A stretch of DNA of 64,000 bases from Cupriavidus basilensis (GCF_008801925.2 NZ_CP062804.1:2294001-2358000), one strand, 5' to 3'; counted from the stretch's first letter, positions 43,828-52,806 are shown. Translations and numbers: made by a program. The notes: generated by a model from the letters alone, not told the origin.

Positions 43828-44997
43828 CTAATCCCGCCCACCTCCAAACACCCGTTTCACCCTCTCCCACATCACCCCCAACATCATCGACACCGGGTTC
43901 ATCTGCGTGGCCTGGCTGCGCTCGCTCTCCGACAACGACGGGTCCATCTTGCGGGCGACGTTCTTGCCGAAGTCCGCCATCATGCGCCGGACAAAATCGC
44001 GCACCAGCCCCGAGCGGGAGAACTGCGCGAGCGGGCCTTGCAGGGAGTACTGCAGGTCGATCAGCACTTCGGTCTCGCCCACCGATATCGCCTGCAGCAC
44101 ATAGGTGATGTCGCCGGCGGCCTTGGAGTTGCTCAGCGAATCCTGCCCCGCGCCCTTGAGCACGCCGCGCCGGTTCGCGTCGTCGCGCTCGAGCCGCGCC
44201 GCGCCGTTGAAGCGCGCCGCCATCGGCCCGAACTTGATCGCCACATGCCCCTTGACGCGATCGCCGTCCTGCTCGGTGAGCGCCGCGCCTGGCAGGCAGC
44301 TTGCCACCGCCGGCAGGTCCGCCATGAAGCGCCACACGTCGTCAGCCGGGAACGGCACCTTGAAGCTGCCGTCGATGCGCGACCAGCCCTTTTTGTCAGC
44401 GCTGCGCTCGGCGTCTTCCTTGGTGGCAGGCTCGGCGTGGGCCAGGACAGCGCTGTCGGCCGCAGGCGTGAAGCAGACGAATTCGCGCTTCACGGTCGCT
44501 GCTACGGCTTGCACCACGTTACCCGTTGCAGGCGGCTTGCGCTGCGCCAGCACGGAGCTGATCGCGGCCACGATCCCCATATAGCCTGTGCAGCGGCAGA
44601 GGTTGCCCGATAGCTCTTGGCGGATGGTTGCCTCGTCGGCATCCGGCAGCCGCAGCACGATGTCGCGCGCGGTGGCCAGCATGCCGGGCGTGCAGTAGCC
44701 GCATTGCAGCGCGTGGTGCTGGTTGAACGCGGCGCGCAGGTCGCGCATGACGGGGTCGTCGTCATAGCCTTCGATGGTCACCACCTTGCTGCCGGCGCAG
44801 GCGCTGGCAAAGGTGATGCACGAGCGCACGGGCTTGTCGTCGACCAGCACGGTACAGGCGCCGCAAACCCCGTGCTCGCAGCCCAGGTGGGTGCCGGTCA
44901 GGCCCTGTGCGTCGCGCAGGAAGTCGCCCAGGTGGGTGCGGTGCGCGCAGGCGCCGGACGCGGCGCGGCCATTGATCGTCAGTGCGATGGTTTCCAC
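43828..44997 (-). CDS. picA: Picolinate dehydrogenase 2Fe-2S subunit fused to a CoxG-like domain
   Basis: 389 residues from GTG 44997. Residues 1-155 are a complete two-cluster ferredoxin subunit of the xanthine dehydrogenase family: Cys40, 45, 48, 60 for the plant-type cluster and Cys99, 102, 134, 136 for the second. After a linker, residues ~215-370 are a CoxG/SRPBCC domain (GSFKVPFPADDVWRFMADLPAVASCLPGAAL), normally a separate membrane-anchoring/maturation protein. It passes electrons from the molybdenum site to FAD. Last gene of the minus-strand unit with the FAD and Mo subunits. Picolinate as substrate is inferred from the surrounding pic genes. Confidence 0.85.
   Translation of the reverse strand: METIALTINGRAASGACAHRTHLGDFLRDAQGLTGTHLGCEHGVCGACTVLVDDKPVRSCITFASACAGSKVVTIEGYDDDPVMRDLRAAFNQHHALQCGYCTPGMLATARDIVLRLPDADEATIRQELSGNLCRCTGYMGIVAAISSVLAQRKPPATGNVVQAVAATVKREFVCFTPAADSAVLAHAEPATKEDAERSADKKGWSRIDGSFKVPFPADDVWRFMADLPAVASCLPGAALTEQDGDRVKGHVAIKFGPMAARFNGAARLERDDANRRGVLKGAGQDSLSNSKAAGDITYVLQAISVGETEVLIDLQYSLQGPLAQFSRSGLVRDFVRRMMADFGKNVARKMDPSLSESERSQATQMNPVSMMLGVMWERVKRVFGGGRD
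43857..43880 (+). repeat. Right copy of 24-bp direct repeat flanking the T6SS island
   Basis: Identical to 32298-32321. It lies within the last 18 codons of the 2Fe-2S/CoxG gene (codons for VMWERV), so the island could have entered at, or duplicated part of, this gene end. Confidence 0.7.
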
Positions 44998-45005
44998 TGC
45001 GGCCC

Positions 45006-45833
45006 TCAGTTGAAAAGTTGTTCGATGCAGCGCGTGACGGCTGCGCAGCAGAGCTTGCGGTCGATCGCATCCTTGGCCGGCGTGGCTTGCGTCACGGCGG
45101 CCAGCACGGCCTGCGGCGTGAGCGCGGCGGGGCCTTGCGCGGCAATGTCGCTGGCGAGGCCGCGCAGCAGCGCCGGCGCGCCGTCGAGCGCGCCCAGCGC
45201 GATGCGGGCGAAGCGCGTGGACGGATCGAAGTACGCGGCGCAGCTGGCCTCGGCGAACTCGCCAGTCTTGCGGCACAGCTTGTGGTAGCCCCACCGTGCC
45301 GTATCGGGCTGGCTCGGCACATGGACGGCGCAGATCAGCTCGCCTTCGGTGAGCGCCGTGGTGTACGCACCCAGCATGAACTCCGTCATGGGGACGATGC
45401 GCGTGCCAGCCTTCGATGCAAGCTCGATCTGCGCGTCAATGGCGGTCAGCGCCACCACCCAGTCCGCTGCGGGATCGGCGTGCGCCAGGCTGCCGCCGAT
45501 GGTGCCGCGATTGCGGATGGCGCGGTAGGCGATGCCGCGCGCCACGGATTGCAGCATGCCGCCGCGCAGTGCCGGGAATTCGCCATCCTCGATCTGCGCA
45601 TGGGTGACCGCTGCGCCGATGCGCACGCGATCCTGCTGCGTGGTGACCGTGCGTAGCTCGGCCAGCTTCGACAGGTCGTAGATGGCATCGGGGCGCGTCA
45701 GGCGCAGGTTGAGCATCGGCCCCATGGACTGCCCGCCGCCCATGACCTTGGCGTTGTCGGTGCGGTCCGCCAGCTCGGCGCAGGTGGCGGCCAGCGTGGG
45801 GGCCGCGTGATAGGTGAATGCAGCTGCTTTCAT
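45006..45833 (-). CDS. picA: Picolinate dehydrogenase FAD-binding subunit (CoxM-like)
   Basis: 275 residues of the molybdopterin-dehydrogenase FAD family: AFTYHAAPTLAATCAELA, the FAD motif AKVMGGGQSMGPMLNLRL, and the second motif IRNRGTIGGSLAHADPAADW. It lies 6 bp after the Mo subunit gene and 8 bp before the 2Fe-2S/CoxG gene, so the three form one operon. It transfers electrons from the iron-sulphur centres to an external acceptor. Confidence 0.9.
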   Translation of the reverse strand: MKAAAFTYHAAPTLAATCAELADRTDNAKVMGGGQSMGPMLNLRLTRPDAIYDLSKLAELRTVTTQQDRVRIGAAVTHAQIEDGEFPALRGGMLQSVARGIAYRAIRNRGTIGGSLAHADPAADWVVALTAIDAQIELASKAGTRIVPMTEFMLGAYTTALTEGELICAVHVPSQPDTARWGYHKLCRKTGEFAEASCAAYFDPSTRFARIALGALDGAPALLRGLASDIAAQGPAALTPQAVLAAVTQATPAKDAIDRKLCCAAVTRCIEQLFN

Positions 45834-45839
45834 GATGGT

Positions 45840-48248
45840 TCAGGCCGCCTCTCTGGTTGGCGTGGTCTGCGGCTTCCGGGCTTGCTCGGCGCGGGCCAGC
45901 GCTTCAAGCACCTTGCGCGGCGTGAGCGGGGTCTCCAGCAACTCCACGCCGAACTGCCCCAGCGCGTCGTTGACCGCGTTGAAAATGGCCGCAGGGGGCG
46001 CGATGGCGCCGCCCTCGCCCATGCCCTTGGCGCCGAATTCCGTATGCGGCGACGGCGTCTCGAAATGGTGGATGCGGATCGAGGGGATTTCGGTCGGGCC
46101 AGGCAGCATGTAGTCGGCCAGCGTGGAGGCCAGCGGCTGGCCGTTGCCGTCGTAGCGCATCTCCTCGAACATGGCCGTGCCGATGCCTTGCGCCACACCG
46201 CCATACGTCTGCCCTTCCACCACCATGGGGTTGACCATGGTGCCGCAGTCTTCCACCACCACGTAGTCGAGGATCTCGACGTGGCCGGAATCGGTGTCCA
46301 CCTCCACCAGCGCGGCGTGGGTGGAATACGTGAAGCTGCCGGTATCCACGTTGGGCTTGTAGCCCATGGTGGTTTCCAGCCCGGTGGGATCCACATTGGC
46401 GGGCAGCCGCTGCGGGTTGATATACCAGGCGTTGGCGATCTCGCTGATCGGCACGGCGGCGTCGCCCGCCTTGACCGAACCACAAGCCAGCGTCGCCTCG
46501 TCCTCGGGACGCTGCAGCATATGCGCGCCGATCTTCAGCAGGCGCGGCACCAGCGCCTTGCATGCACGCGATACCGCGCCGCCCGACATCACCAGCGAGC
46601 GCGAAGCATAGGTGCCGGTGGAGAACGGCGTCACACCGGTGTCCCCATGCACGACCTTCACGCGCGCCACATCGATGCCGAGGATCTCGTGCGCGATCTG
46701 GGCAAAGGTAGTCTCCATGCCCTGGCCATGCGAGTGCACGCCCACGCGCACTTCCAGCCCGCCATCCGGCGTGATGCGCACGGTGGCGGAATCGAAGCCG
46801 GGAATCACCGGCGTGCCCCATGCAGCGAATACCGAGGTGCCGTGCGCCGATTGCTCGGTGTAGGTGCCAAAGCCCACGCCGAGATAGCGCGAGCCCGCCG
46901 AAGGATCGTTCAGCCTTTGACGCTGGCGCTCACGGATGCGCGCCAGCCCGATCATCTGCGCGGCCTTGCGCACGCTGGCCGGGTAGTCGCCGCCATCGAA
47001 GTGCTTGTTGGTGACGTTGACATAGGGCATGGATTCCGGCTGGACCAGGTTCTCGCAGCGGATCTCCCACGGCTCGCGCTTGACCTCGCGCGCCAGCGCA
47101 TCCATCAGCAGTTCCATGGCAAAGCACACGCCCGTGCGCGCCACGCCCCGGTACGGGACAAAGCCGGGCTTGTTGGTGGCCACGCATTCCGTGATGCAGC
47201 GGTAGCCGTCGAAGGCGTACGGCCCCGGCAGGTTGCCGATGGCCTGGCCGGGTTCAAGGCCGATGGTGAAGGGCCACACCGAATAGGCGCCGCCGTCGAT
47301 GGCGATCCTGGCGTCCAGCGCCAGCAGGCGCCCGCGCGCGTCGGCGTAGGCCGTGACCTCGTAATGGTGCTCGCGCGAGTTGGCGCCCGCGGTCAGGTGC
47401 TCGCGCCGGTCTTCGATAAAGCGGAACGGTTTGCGGTACGTCATGGCGAGCCAGGCGATGCACAGCTCCTCTTGCTGCAGCACGCACTTGTAGCCAAAGG
47501 CGCCGCCCACGTCGGGCGAGATCACGCGGACTTTTTCCTGCTCCAGGCCCAGGCAATGGCTGAGCACCGTGCGGATCATGTGCGGCACCTGGGTGGCGCT
47601 GTAGACGATCAGCTGGTCGAACTGGTGGTCCCAGTAGGCCAGCACGGCCTTGCCTTCCATCGGCACCATGCACTGGCGCGCCAGGTCGATCTTGCGGCTG
47701 ACCACCACCGCAGCGGTCTTGCTGAGCGTGTCGAAATTCTTGTCGGCGGTGAGTGTGAGGAAGTGATTGTCTTTCCAGTGCTCGTGCACGCGCGTGGTGC
47801 CGCTGGCCTGCCGTGCACCATCGACATCGGTGAGTGCCGGCAGCTCATCGAGCTCCGCGACGATGCGCTCGGCGATGTCCTCGGCCTGCGCGCGGGTCGG
47901 CGCGAAGGCCATGGCGATGGGCTCGCCGACAAAGCGGACCTTGCCGGCGGCCAGGGGCGGCTGCGCCGACGGCTGGTATGACGGGAAAGCCGATTCGGCC
48001 ACGATATCGAGCGCGCCATGCATATCGTCCCGCCCGATCACCGCATGCTCCAGCCCTACCGGCTTGTGCAGCGCCAGCAGCCGCGCATGCGCCATGGGGC
48101 TGCGCAGGAACGCAACCTCCTGCAGGCCGGGCATGGCGATGTCGGCGACGAAGCGGCCCTTGCCATGCAGGTGGCGCGCGTCCTCCTTGCGCGCCACGCG
48201 CGCGCCTACACCCCGCCCGCCTTGCTTCTCGATGTGGTCTTTGTCCAT
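45840..48248 (-). CDS. picA: Picolinate dehydrogenase molybdopterin-binding large subunit (CoxL-like)
   Basis: 802 residues from the ATG at 48248 (GGAGAAA upstream). The N-terminal a/b hammerhead (ARKEDARHLHGKGRFVADI) and Mo-cofactor domains (GGAFGYKC; PYRGVARTG; GEGGAIAPPAAIFNAVNDAL) are complete. Catalyses hydroxylation of an N-heterocycle with water-derived oxygen, here proposed 6-hydroxylation of picolinate, the first step. It lacks the CO-dehydrogenase AYRCSFR loop, so CO oxidation is unlikely. The promoter side carries a TCAGTGCACTGA operator. Confidence 0.88.
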   Translation of the reverse strand: MDKDHIEKQGGRGVGARVARKEDARHLHGKGRFVADIAMPGLQEVAFLRSPMAHARLLALHKPVGLEHAVIGRDDMHGALDIVAESAFPSYQPSAQPPLAAGKVRFVGEPIAMAFAPTRAQAEDIAERIVAELDELPALTDVDGARQASGTTRVHEHWKDNHFLTLTADKNFDTLSKTAAVVVSRKIDLARQCMVPMEGKAVLAYWDHQFDQLIVYSATQVPHMIRTVLSHCLGLEQEKVRVISPDVGGAFGYKCVLQQEELCIAWLAMTYRKPFRFIEDRREHLTAGANSREHHYEVTAYADARGRLLALDARIAIDGGAYSVWPFTIGLEPGQAIGNLPGPYAFDGYRCITECVATNKPGFVPYRGVARTGVCFAMELLMDALAREVKREPWEIRCENLVQPESMPYVNVTNKHFDGGDYPASVRKAAQMIGLARIRERQRQRLNDPSAGSRYLGVGFGTYTEQSAHGTSVFAAWGTPVIPGFDSATVRITPDGGLEVRVGVHSHGQGMETTFAQIAHEILGIDVARVKVVHGDTGVTPFSTGTYASRSLVMSGGAVSRACKALVPRLLKIGAHMLQRPEDEATLACGSVKAGDAAVPISEIANAWYINPQRLPANVDPTGLETTMGYKPNVDTGSFTYSTHAALVEVDTDSGHVEILDYVVVEDCGTMVNPMVVEGQTYGGVAQGIGTAMFEEMRYDGNGQPLASTLADYMLPGPTEIPSIRIHHFETPSPHTEFGAKGMGEGGAIAPPAAIFNAVNDALGQFGVELLETPLTPRKVLEALARAEQARKPQTTPTREAA

Positions 48249-48391
48249 ACATTTCTCCAGCCCGGGCTTGCGGCCGTCCGTGACTGCTTTGTGGGGTTCG
48301 TGGGGTTCGTGCGTGGCGGAAAGCCCGGTAACCAGCGGGTCTGCAAGCAAGTTCCGTGCACCTGCCTGATCGCACGTCCAGCGGCACATAT

Positions 48392-48403
48392 TCAGTGCAC
48401 TGA
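48392..48403. promoter_or_regulatory. PicR-type operator, picA promoter
   Basis: TCAGTGCACTGA, a perfect 12-bp palindrome of the family repeated through this cluster, located 144 bp before the picA large-subunit start and just downstream of the picF end. Confidence 0.65.
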
Positions 48404-48450
48404 GCTTATCGACACATTGGCGAAACGGGCGGCGCCCGTCAATTGGGGCT

Positions 48451-49101
48451 TCAGCCGATGCAGTGCCGGGCCAGCGCCGCCAGCGCCTGCTCACGCGGCA
48501 TCACGGCGGCGTACTTCTGCTCCATGTCGAACAAATTGGCCGCGTGTGGCTGGAGCGCGCGGTCGCCCACGCAGTCCGACACCACCAGCGGGCGGAACCC
48601 GTGCGACATGGCATCGACCACGCTGGCGCGCACGCAGCCGCTGGTGACCGCGCCGGCCACCACCAGCGTGCGCACGCCGCGCTGCGTCAGCCACGCCGCC
48701 AGCGACGTGCCGAAGAAGGCGGACGGCACGGTCTTGCGCACCACCAGCTCGCCATCGCGCGGGGCCAGCTGCGCAACGATCGCGCTGGCCGGCCCATGCT
48801 CCTTCAGCGTCAGCAGGCCGGGCACCTTCAGCGTGAAGATGTTGTGGTCGCCATCGTCATCGGCAAACACGATCCGGCTGTGCGCCACCGCCCAGCCCTG
48901 TTGCCGCGCGCTGTCCAGCAGCGGCACCGTGTTGGCGATGGCCTCGGCGATATTGCCGCCGCCGAACATCGCCGGATCGGCGAAGCCGTTGACGAAGTCG
49001 ACGATCAGCAGGCCGATGGGGCCCTGCAGCGGCAGTTGGGTGCCGAAGCCCTGGCGCTCGTAGGTAGGGAGTTCGCCATGTCTCGTCATTTGCTGCTCCA
49101 T
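48451..49101 (-). CDS. picF: Maleamate amidohydrolase (isochorismatase family)
   Basis: 216 residues with the cysteine-hydrolase triad Asp35 (LLIVDFVNGF), Lys123 (VVRKTVPSAFF) and Cys156 (VTSGCVRAS) and the adjacent cis-peptide AVTSGC. It matches NicF/PicF-type enzymes that hydrolyse maleamate to maleate and ammonia, rather than generic isochorismatases, and sits with the other four lower-pathway genes. The start overlaps the end of picD by 16 bp; an alternative start at 49089 is possible. Confidence 0.88.
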   Translation of the reverse strand: MEQQMTRHGELPTYERQGFGTQLPLQGPIGLLIVDFVNGFADPAMFGGGNIAEAIANTVPLLDSARQQGWAVAHSRIVFADDDGDHNIFTLKVPGLLTLKEHGPASAIVAQLAPRDGELVVRKTVPSAFFGTSLAAWLTQRGVRTLVVAGAVTSGCVRASVVDAMSHGFRPLVVSDCVGDRALQPHAANLFDMEQKYAAVMPREQALAALARHCIG

Positions 49102-50132
49102 CCGTCCAGTACCTTGCCTTGCCGGACCACGTCCTCGCCGTCCAGGCTCACGGTGCAGTTGCGCAACGGGATATCGATATGGCAGGCGGTGGTGCGGCTG
49201 CCGCCTGCCTCGTTGTTGGGGCCGAGCGAGAACAGGAAATTACCCTCGTAAGCCCGCGCGTCCATGCCGATCGAGGCCTCCCTGTCATACAGGCCCAGCG
49301 TGGACCACCGCGCGCGCGGCTGCAGGCCCCAGCCGATATGCGAGATGGCATAGGCCTCGCGGTCGTTGAACGAGGCCATGTAGTCGTTCAGCAGCTCGGC
49401 ATCCAGGCCACCTTCGATGCGCGTGGCAAAGCCCCCTTCCACGGTCAACTCGACCCGGTCCGCCACGTAGCCTTTTTGCGGCAGCAAGATGTCACCGCGG
49501 TCCAGCACGATGCGCCCGCTCGCGCCGCCCTCGTTCGGCCAGGTCAGCACGAAACCGCTGGGCCAGTGATCCCAGCGCCCCGGCTCGTCGACGAAGCCGT
49601 ACTCGCTGATGGCGGGAAACTCGCCGAGCGGGCAGCGCAGGTCGGTGCCCGCGTCAGATGTGACCGTCATCTCCTTCGCCCGCGACAAGCGCGCGTTGGC
49701 GGCGCTCACGCGCTCGCGGTCGGCGTCGCTGGGCACCATGCGCACCAGCACTTCGGGCGGCTCCACCGCCAGCAGGATCTTGGTGCCGGTCTTGAGGATA
49801 TCGTGCTGCTCGGGCGAGAACAGCAGCGTCATCAGGTCCAGCACCAGGTCGCTCTCCTTGAGCGCGGCAATGGCCGCGCGGTTGCCGGTGAGCGCCGTGG
49901 TGCCCAGGTAGGCCAGCGGATCGCGGCTCAAGGCCTTGTCCGCGTTGACGGGCGGCAGGTCCAGGCGATTGACGATGGCGCCCATCGCCTGGGTGGCAAC
50001 CAGTGCGCACGACAGCGTCTGCGGATGCGTGGCGGCGCTGGTGAGAATGGTGACGGTCTGCCCGGGCGCGAGCCGGGACAGCGTGAGGACCTGTTTCCAG
50101 GCCTGGATCAGGGCGTGGTCACTGACTGGCAT
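49086..50132 (-). CDS. picD: 2,5-Dihydroxypyridine 5,6-dioxygenase
   Basis: 348 residues, close to NicX (about 350) along its length: PEQHDILKTGTKILLAVEPPEVL, EYGFVDEPGRWDHWPSGF, ISHIGWGLQPRA, CHIDIPLRNC. The Fe(II) ligands expected for NicX, His265, His318 and Asp320, are all present at those numbers. It opens the 2,5-dihydroxypyridine ring with O2 to give N-formylmaleamate. Part of the operon picC-G-E-D-F read on the minus strand. Confidence 0.93.
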   Translation of the reverse strand: MPVSDHALIQAWKQVLTLSRLAPGQTVTILTSAATHPQTLSCALVATQAMGAIVNRLDLPPVNADKALSRDPLAYLGTTALTGNRAAIAALKESDLVLDLMTLLFSPEQHDILKTGTKILLAVEPPEVLVRMVPSDADRERVSAANARLSRAKEMTVTSDAGTDLRCPLGEFPAISEYGFVDEPGRWDHWPSGFVLTWPNEGGASGRIVLDRGDILLPQKGYVADRVELTVEGGFATRIEGGLDAELLNDYMASFNDREAYAISHIGWGLQPRARWSTLGLYDREASIGMDARAYEGNFLFSLGPNNEAGGSRTTACHIDIPLRNCTVSLDGEDVVRQGKVLDGWSSK

Positions 50133-50168
50133 GTTCTCTCCTGATGATCGTTTCGGTCGATCGGTAGT

Positions 50169-51014
50169 TCAGGCCGCGGCCTGTTGCCGGGGGACAATTT
50201 CGGCGCCGAGGAAGTCGCCCAGCGCGTTGTAGAAGCCGCCCTCGTCGTCCCAGGGAATCATGTGGCCGGCGCCCGGTACATGGCTGACTTCAAGCTGCGG
50301 CAGCAGCCCGCGAATCTCCTCGATATCCTCGGCGCGGACCACATCGCCACGGCCTGCCACCATCAACAAGGCGGGAATGCCAATGCCTGGCAAGTCGGCG
50401 TGCACATCGTCGGTGTGGAAGCCCTGGAAGCTGGCCAGCACTGCGCGCTCGTCGCAGGTGTGCAGCCATTCGGCGCGCAACGCCAGCTGCTCGTCGGTCC
50501 AGGTGGGACAGAAGCGCCGCATGGTCTCGATGTCCACGCCGTGGCGCGCCACCGCCATGGAGTCCACATACCAGGCGAGCTGCGCGGGATAGTCGCGCCG
50601 GCCCGGACCGGACACGGGCGGATCCACCATCACCAGCCGCGCCAGCCCGGCAGGCTGGCTGCGCGCGGCACGGATGCCGATGCGCGCGCCCATCGAATGG
50701 CCCACCACGCTGTAGGTGGGCAGGTTCATCGCCTGCGCGAACGCCAGCACGTCGGCGGCCTGGGCGTCCAGGCTGTAGTCCAGCGTGTCCGAAGCGGACG
50801 ACAGGCCGCGTCCGCGCACATCCAGCACATAGGTATCGAACTGCTCGCCAAGGCGCTCGCCTACGAAGCCCCAGGTGATAGCCGGGCTGGTGATGCCCGG
50901 CACCACGATCACCGGATCGCGCGTCACGCGCGCGCCGCTGTGGCCGCCATAGCGGAGATAGTGCTGGCGGATGCCGTTGGCGTGGACGTTGCCGCCGCAA
51001 ACAAAGGTACGCAT
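50169..51014 (-). CDS. picE: N-formylmaleamate deformylase (alpha/beta hydrolase)
   Basis: 281 residues, close to NicD: FVCGGNVHANGIRQHYLRYGG, VPGITSPAITWGFV, YVLDVRGRGLSS and PPVSGPGRRDYP. The triad is Ser107 (VVGHSMGAR), Asp131 (VMVDPPVSG) and His251 (GAGHMIPWDD). It removes formate from N-formylmaleamate to give maleamate in the cytoplasm. Starts one base from the isomerase stop, consistent with coupling. Confidence 0.93.
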   Translation of the reverse strand: MRTFVCGGNVHANGIRQHYLRYGGHSGARVTRDPVIVVPGITSPAITWGFVGERLGEQFDTYVLDVRGRGLSSASDTLDYSLDAQAADVLAFAQAMNLPTYSVVGHSMGARIGIRAARSQPAGLARLVMVDPPVSGPGRRDYPAQLAWYVDSMAVARHGVDIETMRRFCPTWTDEQLALRAEWLHTCDERAVLASFQGFHTDDVHADLPGIGIPALLMVAGRGDVVRAEDIEEIRGLLPQLEVSHVPGAGHMIPWDDEGGFYNALGDFLGAEIVPRQQAAA

Positions 51015-51015
51015 C

Positions 51016-51795
51016 TTAGTAAGCGCCCGAGAGCAAGGCGCCGGCGCCCGGCACCACGGGCTCGAGGTCGAGTTGCTTGAGGATGGCGTAGGTGGTGGCG
51101 ATGGCGGCCGTGATGACCGGCTTGCCGGTCATCGCCTCGACCTTGGCCACCGCCGGCAGGGACGGCATCTGCACACAGGCGGACAGCACGATGGCGTCCA
51201 CATCCTTGGTGTTCATCTGCGCGACGATGCCGGGCAGCCTGGCGGGGTCGTGGCGGCCCACTTCGAGGTTGTCGGGGATTTCCAGCGCGCGCCAGTCCAC
51301 CACTTCGTAGCCTTCGTTACGGATGTAGTCCACCACCAGCTCGGTCAGCGGCTTCATGTAGGGCGCAACCACGGCGATGCGCTTGGCGCCGATCACCTTG
51401 AGCGCATCGATCAGCGCACCGGCGCTGGTGACCACGGGCGCGTCGGCGCCGTTGGCGGCCGTATGGGCCTGCAGGCGCTTTTCAGAGACGCGGTGGTAGC
51501 CGTGGCCCATCGCCATGATGGCCACCAGGCAGGCATAGCCCAGCACGTCGACGCGGGCGTCACTCAGTTCCAGCGCGCAGCGGTCGGACTCGGCGTCCAT
51601 GGCCGCCAACTCTTCCTTGACCACCTTCTTCATGCGCATGCGGCTGGAGTGGAAGGTGAACCGCTCGGGCCGCACCTGCTGGCGCGCGAGCAGCATCGCG
51701 GGGATTTCGGTTTCCATCGTGGTGTTGGAACTCGGCACGATCTGGCCGATCCGGAAAGTCTTTTGCACGGGGCGCTCCGTTGTTTCGGGGTTCAA
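51016..51795 (-). CDS. picG: Maleate isomerase (Asp/Glu racemase superfamily)
   Basis: 259 residues highly similar to NicE: IGQIVPSSNTTMETEIPAML, RPERFTFHSSRMRMKKV, PVVPGAGALLSGAY at the C-terminus. The two catalytic cysteines are Cys89 (LGYACLVA) and Cys207 (VLSACVQM). Converts maleate to fumarate, delivering the pathway to the TCA cycle. The start overlaps the decarboxylase stop by four bases. Confidence 0.93.
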   Translation of the reverse strand: MNPETTERPVQKTFRIGQIVPSSNTTMETEIPAMLLARQQVRPERFTFHSSRMRMKKVVKEELAAMDAESDRCALELSDARVDVLGYACLVAIMAMGHGYHRVSEKRLQAHTAANGADAPVVTSAGALIDALKVIGAKRIAVVAPYMKPLTELVVDYIRNEGYEVVDWRALEIPDNLEVGRHDPARLPGIVAQMNTKDVDAIVLSACVQMPSLPAVAKVEAMTGKPVITAAIATTYAILKQLDLEPVVPGAGALLSGAY

Positions 51796-52754
51796 AGCTT
51801 GAGAATGCGTTCGGCATTGCCATGGCAGACAAGGCGGCGGGTGGCCTCATCCATCGGTGCCTGCTCGATAAAATCCGCCGCGATCGCCGTGGATTCGTAG
51901 GGATAGTCGACCGAGAACAGCACGGCCTCGGCGCCCATCTCGGCAATGGCGCCGTTCAGCGCTGCCGGCGAGCACACGCCCGACGTGGTGATCACGATAT
52001 TGCTGCCGATGTATTCCGACGGCTTCTTCGCCAGCTTGATGCCATGCGAGTACACCGCAAAGCGGCTGTCGAAGCGCCAGCGCTGGAACGGCAGCCCCTC
52101 GCCCATATGGCCAAGGATGAGCTTGAGCCGGGGGAAGCGGTCGAACACGCCGCCGAACACCAGACGCAGCGCGTGGCTGGCCGTCTCCACGCCCCAGCCC
52201 CAGGCCGCGCCGCTGATTTCGGGATGGCCCGAATACATATGCGGCGCGACAAAGGCATCGGTCGGATGCAGGTACATGGGCACATCCAGCGCTTGCATGC
52301 GCTCCCAGAACGCGTCATAGGAAGGATCGTCGTAATACACGCCCTGCGTGTGGCCGTTGACCAGCGAGCCCTTGAAGCCAAGCTGCTTCACGGCGCGCTC
52401 CAACTCGTCCGCGGCCGTGACGGGGTCATGCATCGGCAGCGCGGCAAAGCCAGCGAAGCGCGTGGGGTGGCGCGCCACCTGCGCCGCCAGGAAGTCGTTG
52501 TTCTCGCGGGCACGGCCAATGGCGGCAACGCGATCCGTCTCGCCCTGCACGCCCGGGCCGGTCTGCGACAGGATGGTGAGATCGATGCCGGCACGGTCCA
52601 TCTCGCCAATGCGGATGTCGTCGAAATCCGCCAGGCGCCTGGCGAGATCGGCCATGACCGCTGCGTCGATATGCTGGAGGTATCCCTTCGAATAGGCCTG
52701 GAAACCGGTGGCCATGAAGTGCTCTTCCAGGGCGATCTTCCGAATTCTCGTCAT
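51792..52754 (-). CDS. picC: 3,6-Dihydroxypicolinate decarboxylase (amidohydrolase-2 family)
   Basis: 320 residues of the gamma-resorcylate decarboxylase-like amidohydrolase family. Metal ligands are visible: Glu10-x-His12 (ALEEHF), His162 (MYLHPTDAF), His215 (LILGHMGEG) and Asp282 (SVDYPYES). In the described pic pathway the enzyme of this family (PicC) decarboxylates 3,6-dihydroxypicolinate to 2,5-dihydroxypyridine. First gene of the picC-G-E-D-F operon, with an operator 40 bp before the start. Confidence 0.87.
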   Translation of the reverse strand: MTRIRKIALEEHFMATGFQAYSKGYLQHIDAAVMADLARRLADFDDIRIGEMDRAGIDLTILSQTGPGVQGETDRVAAIGRARENNDFLAAQVARHPTRFAGFAALPMHDPVTAADELERAVKQLGFKGSLVNGHTQGVYYDDPSYDAFWERMQALDVPMYLHPTDAFVAPHMYSGHPEISGAAWGWGVETASHALRLVFGGVFDRFPRLKLILGHMGEGLPFQRWRFDSRFAVYSHGIKLAKKPSEYIGSNIVITTSGVCSPAALNGAIAEMGAEAVLFSVDYPYESTAIAADFIEQAPMDEATRRLVCHGNAERILKL

Positions 52755-52794
52755 GCTGTGGCGACTCCTGTTTGGGTGGGGGCTTGCTAATTGA

Positions 52795-52806
52795 TCAGTA
52801 TGCTGA
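52795..52806. promoter_or_regulatory. PicR-type operator, picC promoter
   Basis: TCAGTATGCTGA, one of the cluster's repeated palindromes, 41 bp upstream of the picC start on the minus strand. Confidence 0.7.

Noticed and set aside
43444..44613. Plus-strand frame continuing from the damaged membrane gene into picA
   Set aside because: It is antisense to the 2Fe-2S/CoxG gene for most of its length and changes character abruptly; an accidental read-through.
45807..47981. 724-codon open frame on the plus strand opposite picA
   Set aside because: It is antisense to the picA large subunit, low in family resemblance and His/Arg/Gly-rich, typical of accidental frames in GC-rich DNA.
45006..48248. 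CO dehydrogenase (coxMSL)
   Set aside because: The large subunit lacks the AYRCSFR active-site loop and the operon is part of a pyridine pathway.
48451..52754. Assignment of the lower genes to nicotinate (nic) degradation
   Set aside because: The enzymes are shared by both routes, but the neighbouring amidohydrolase decarboxylase and four-component Rieske oxygenase fit picolinate, and no NicC-type 6-hydroxynicotinate monooxygenase is present.
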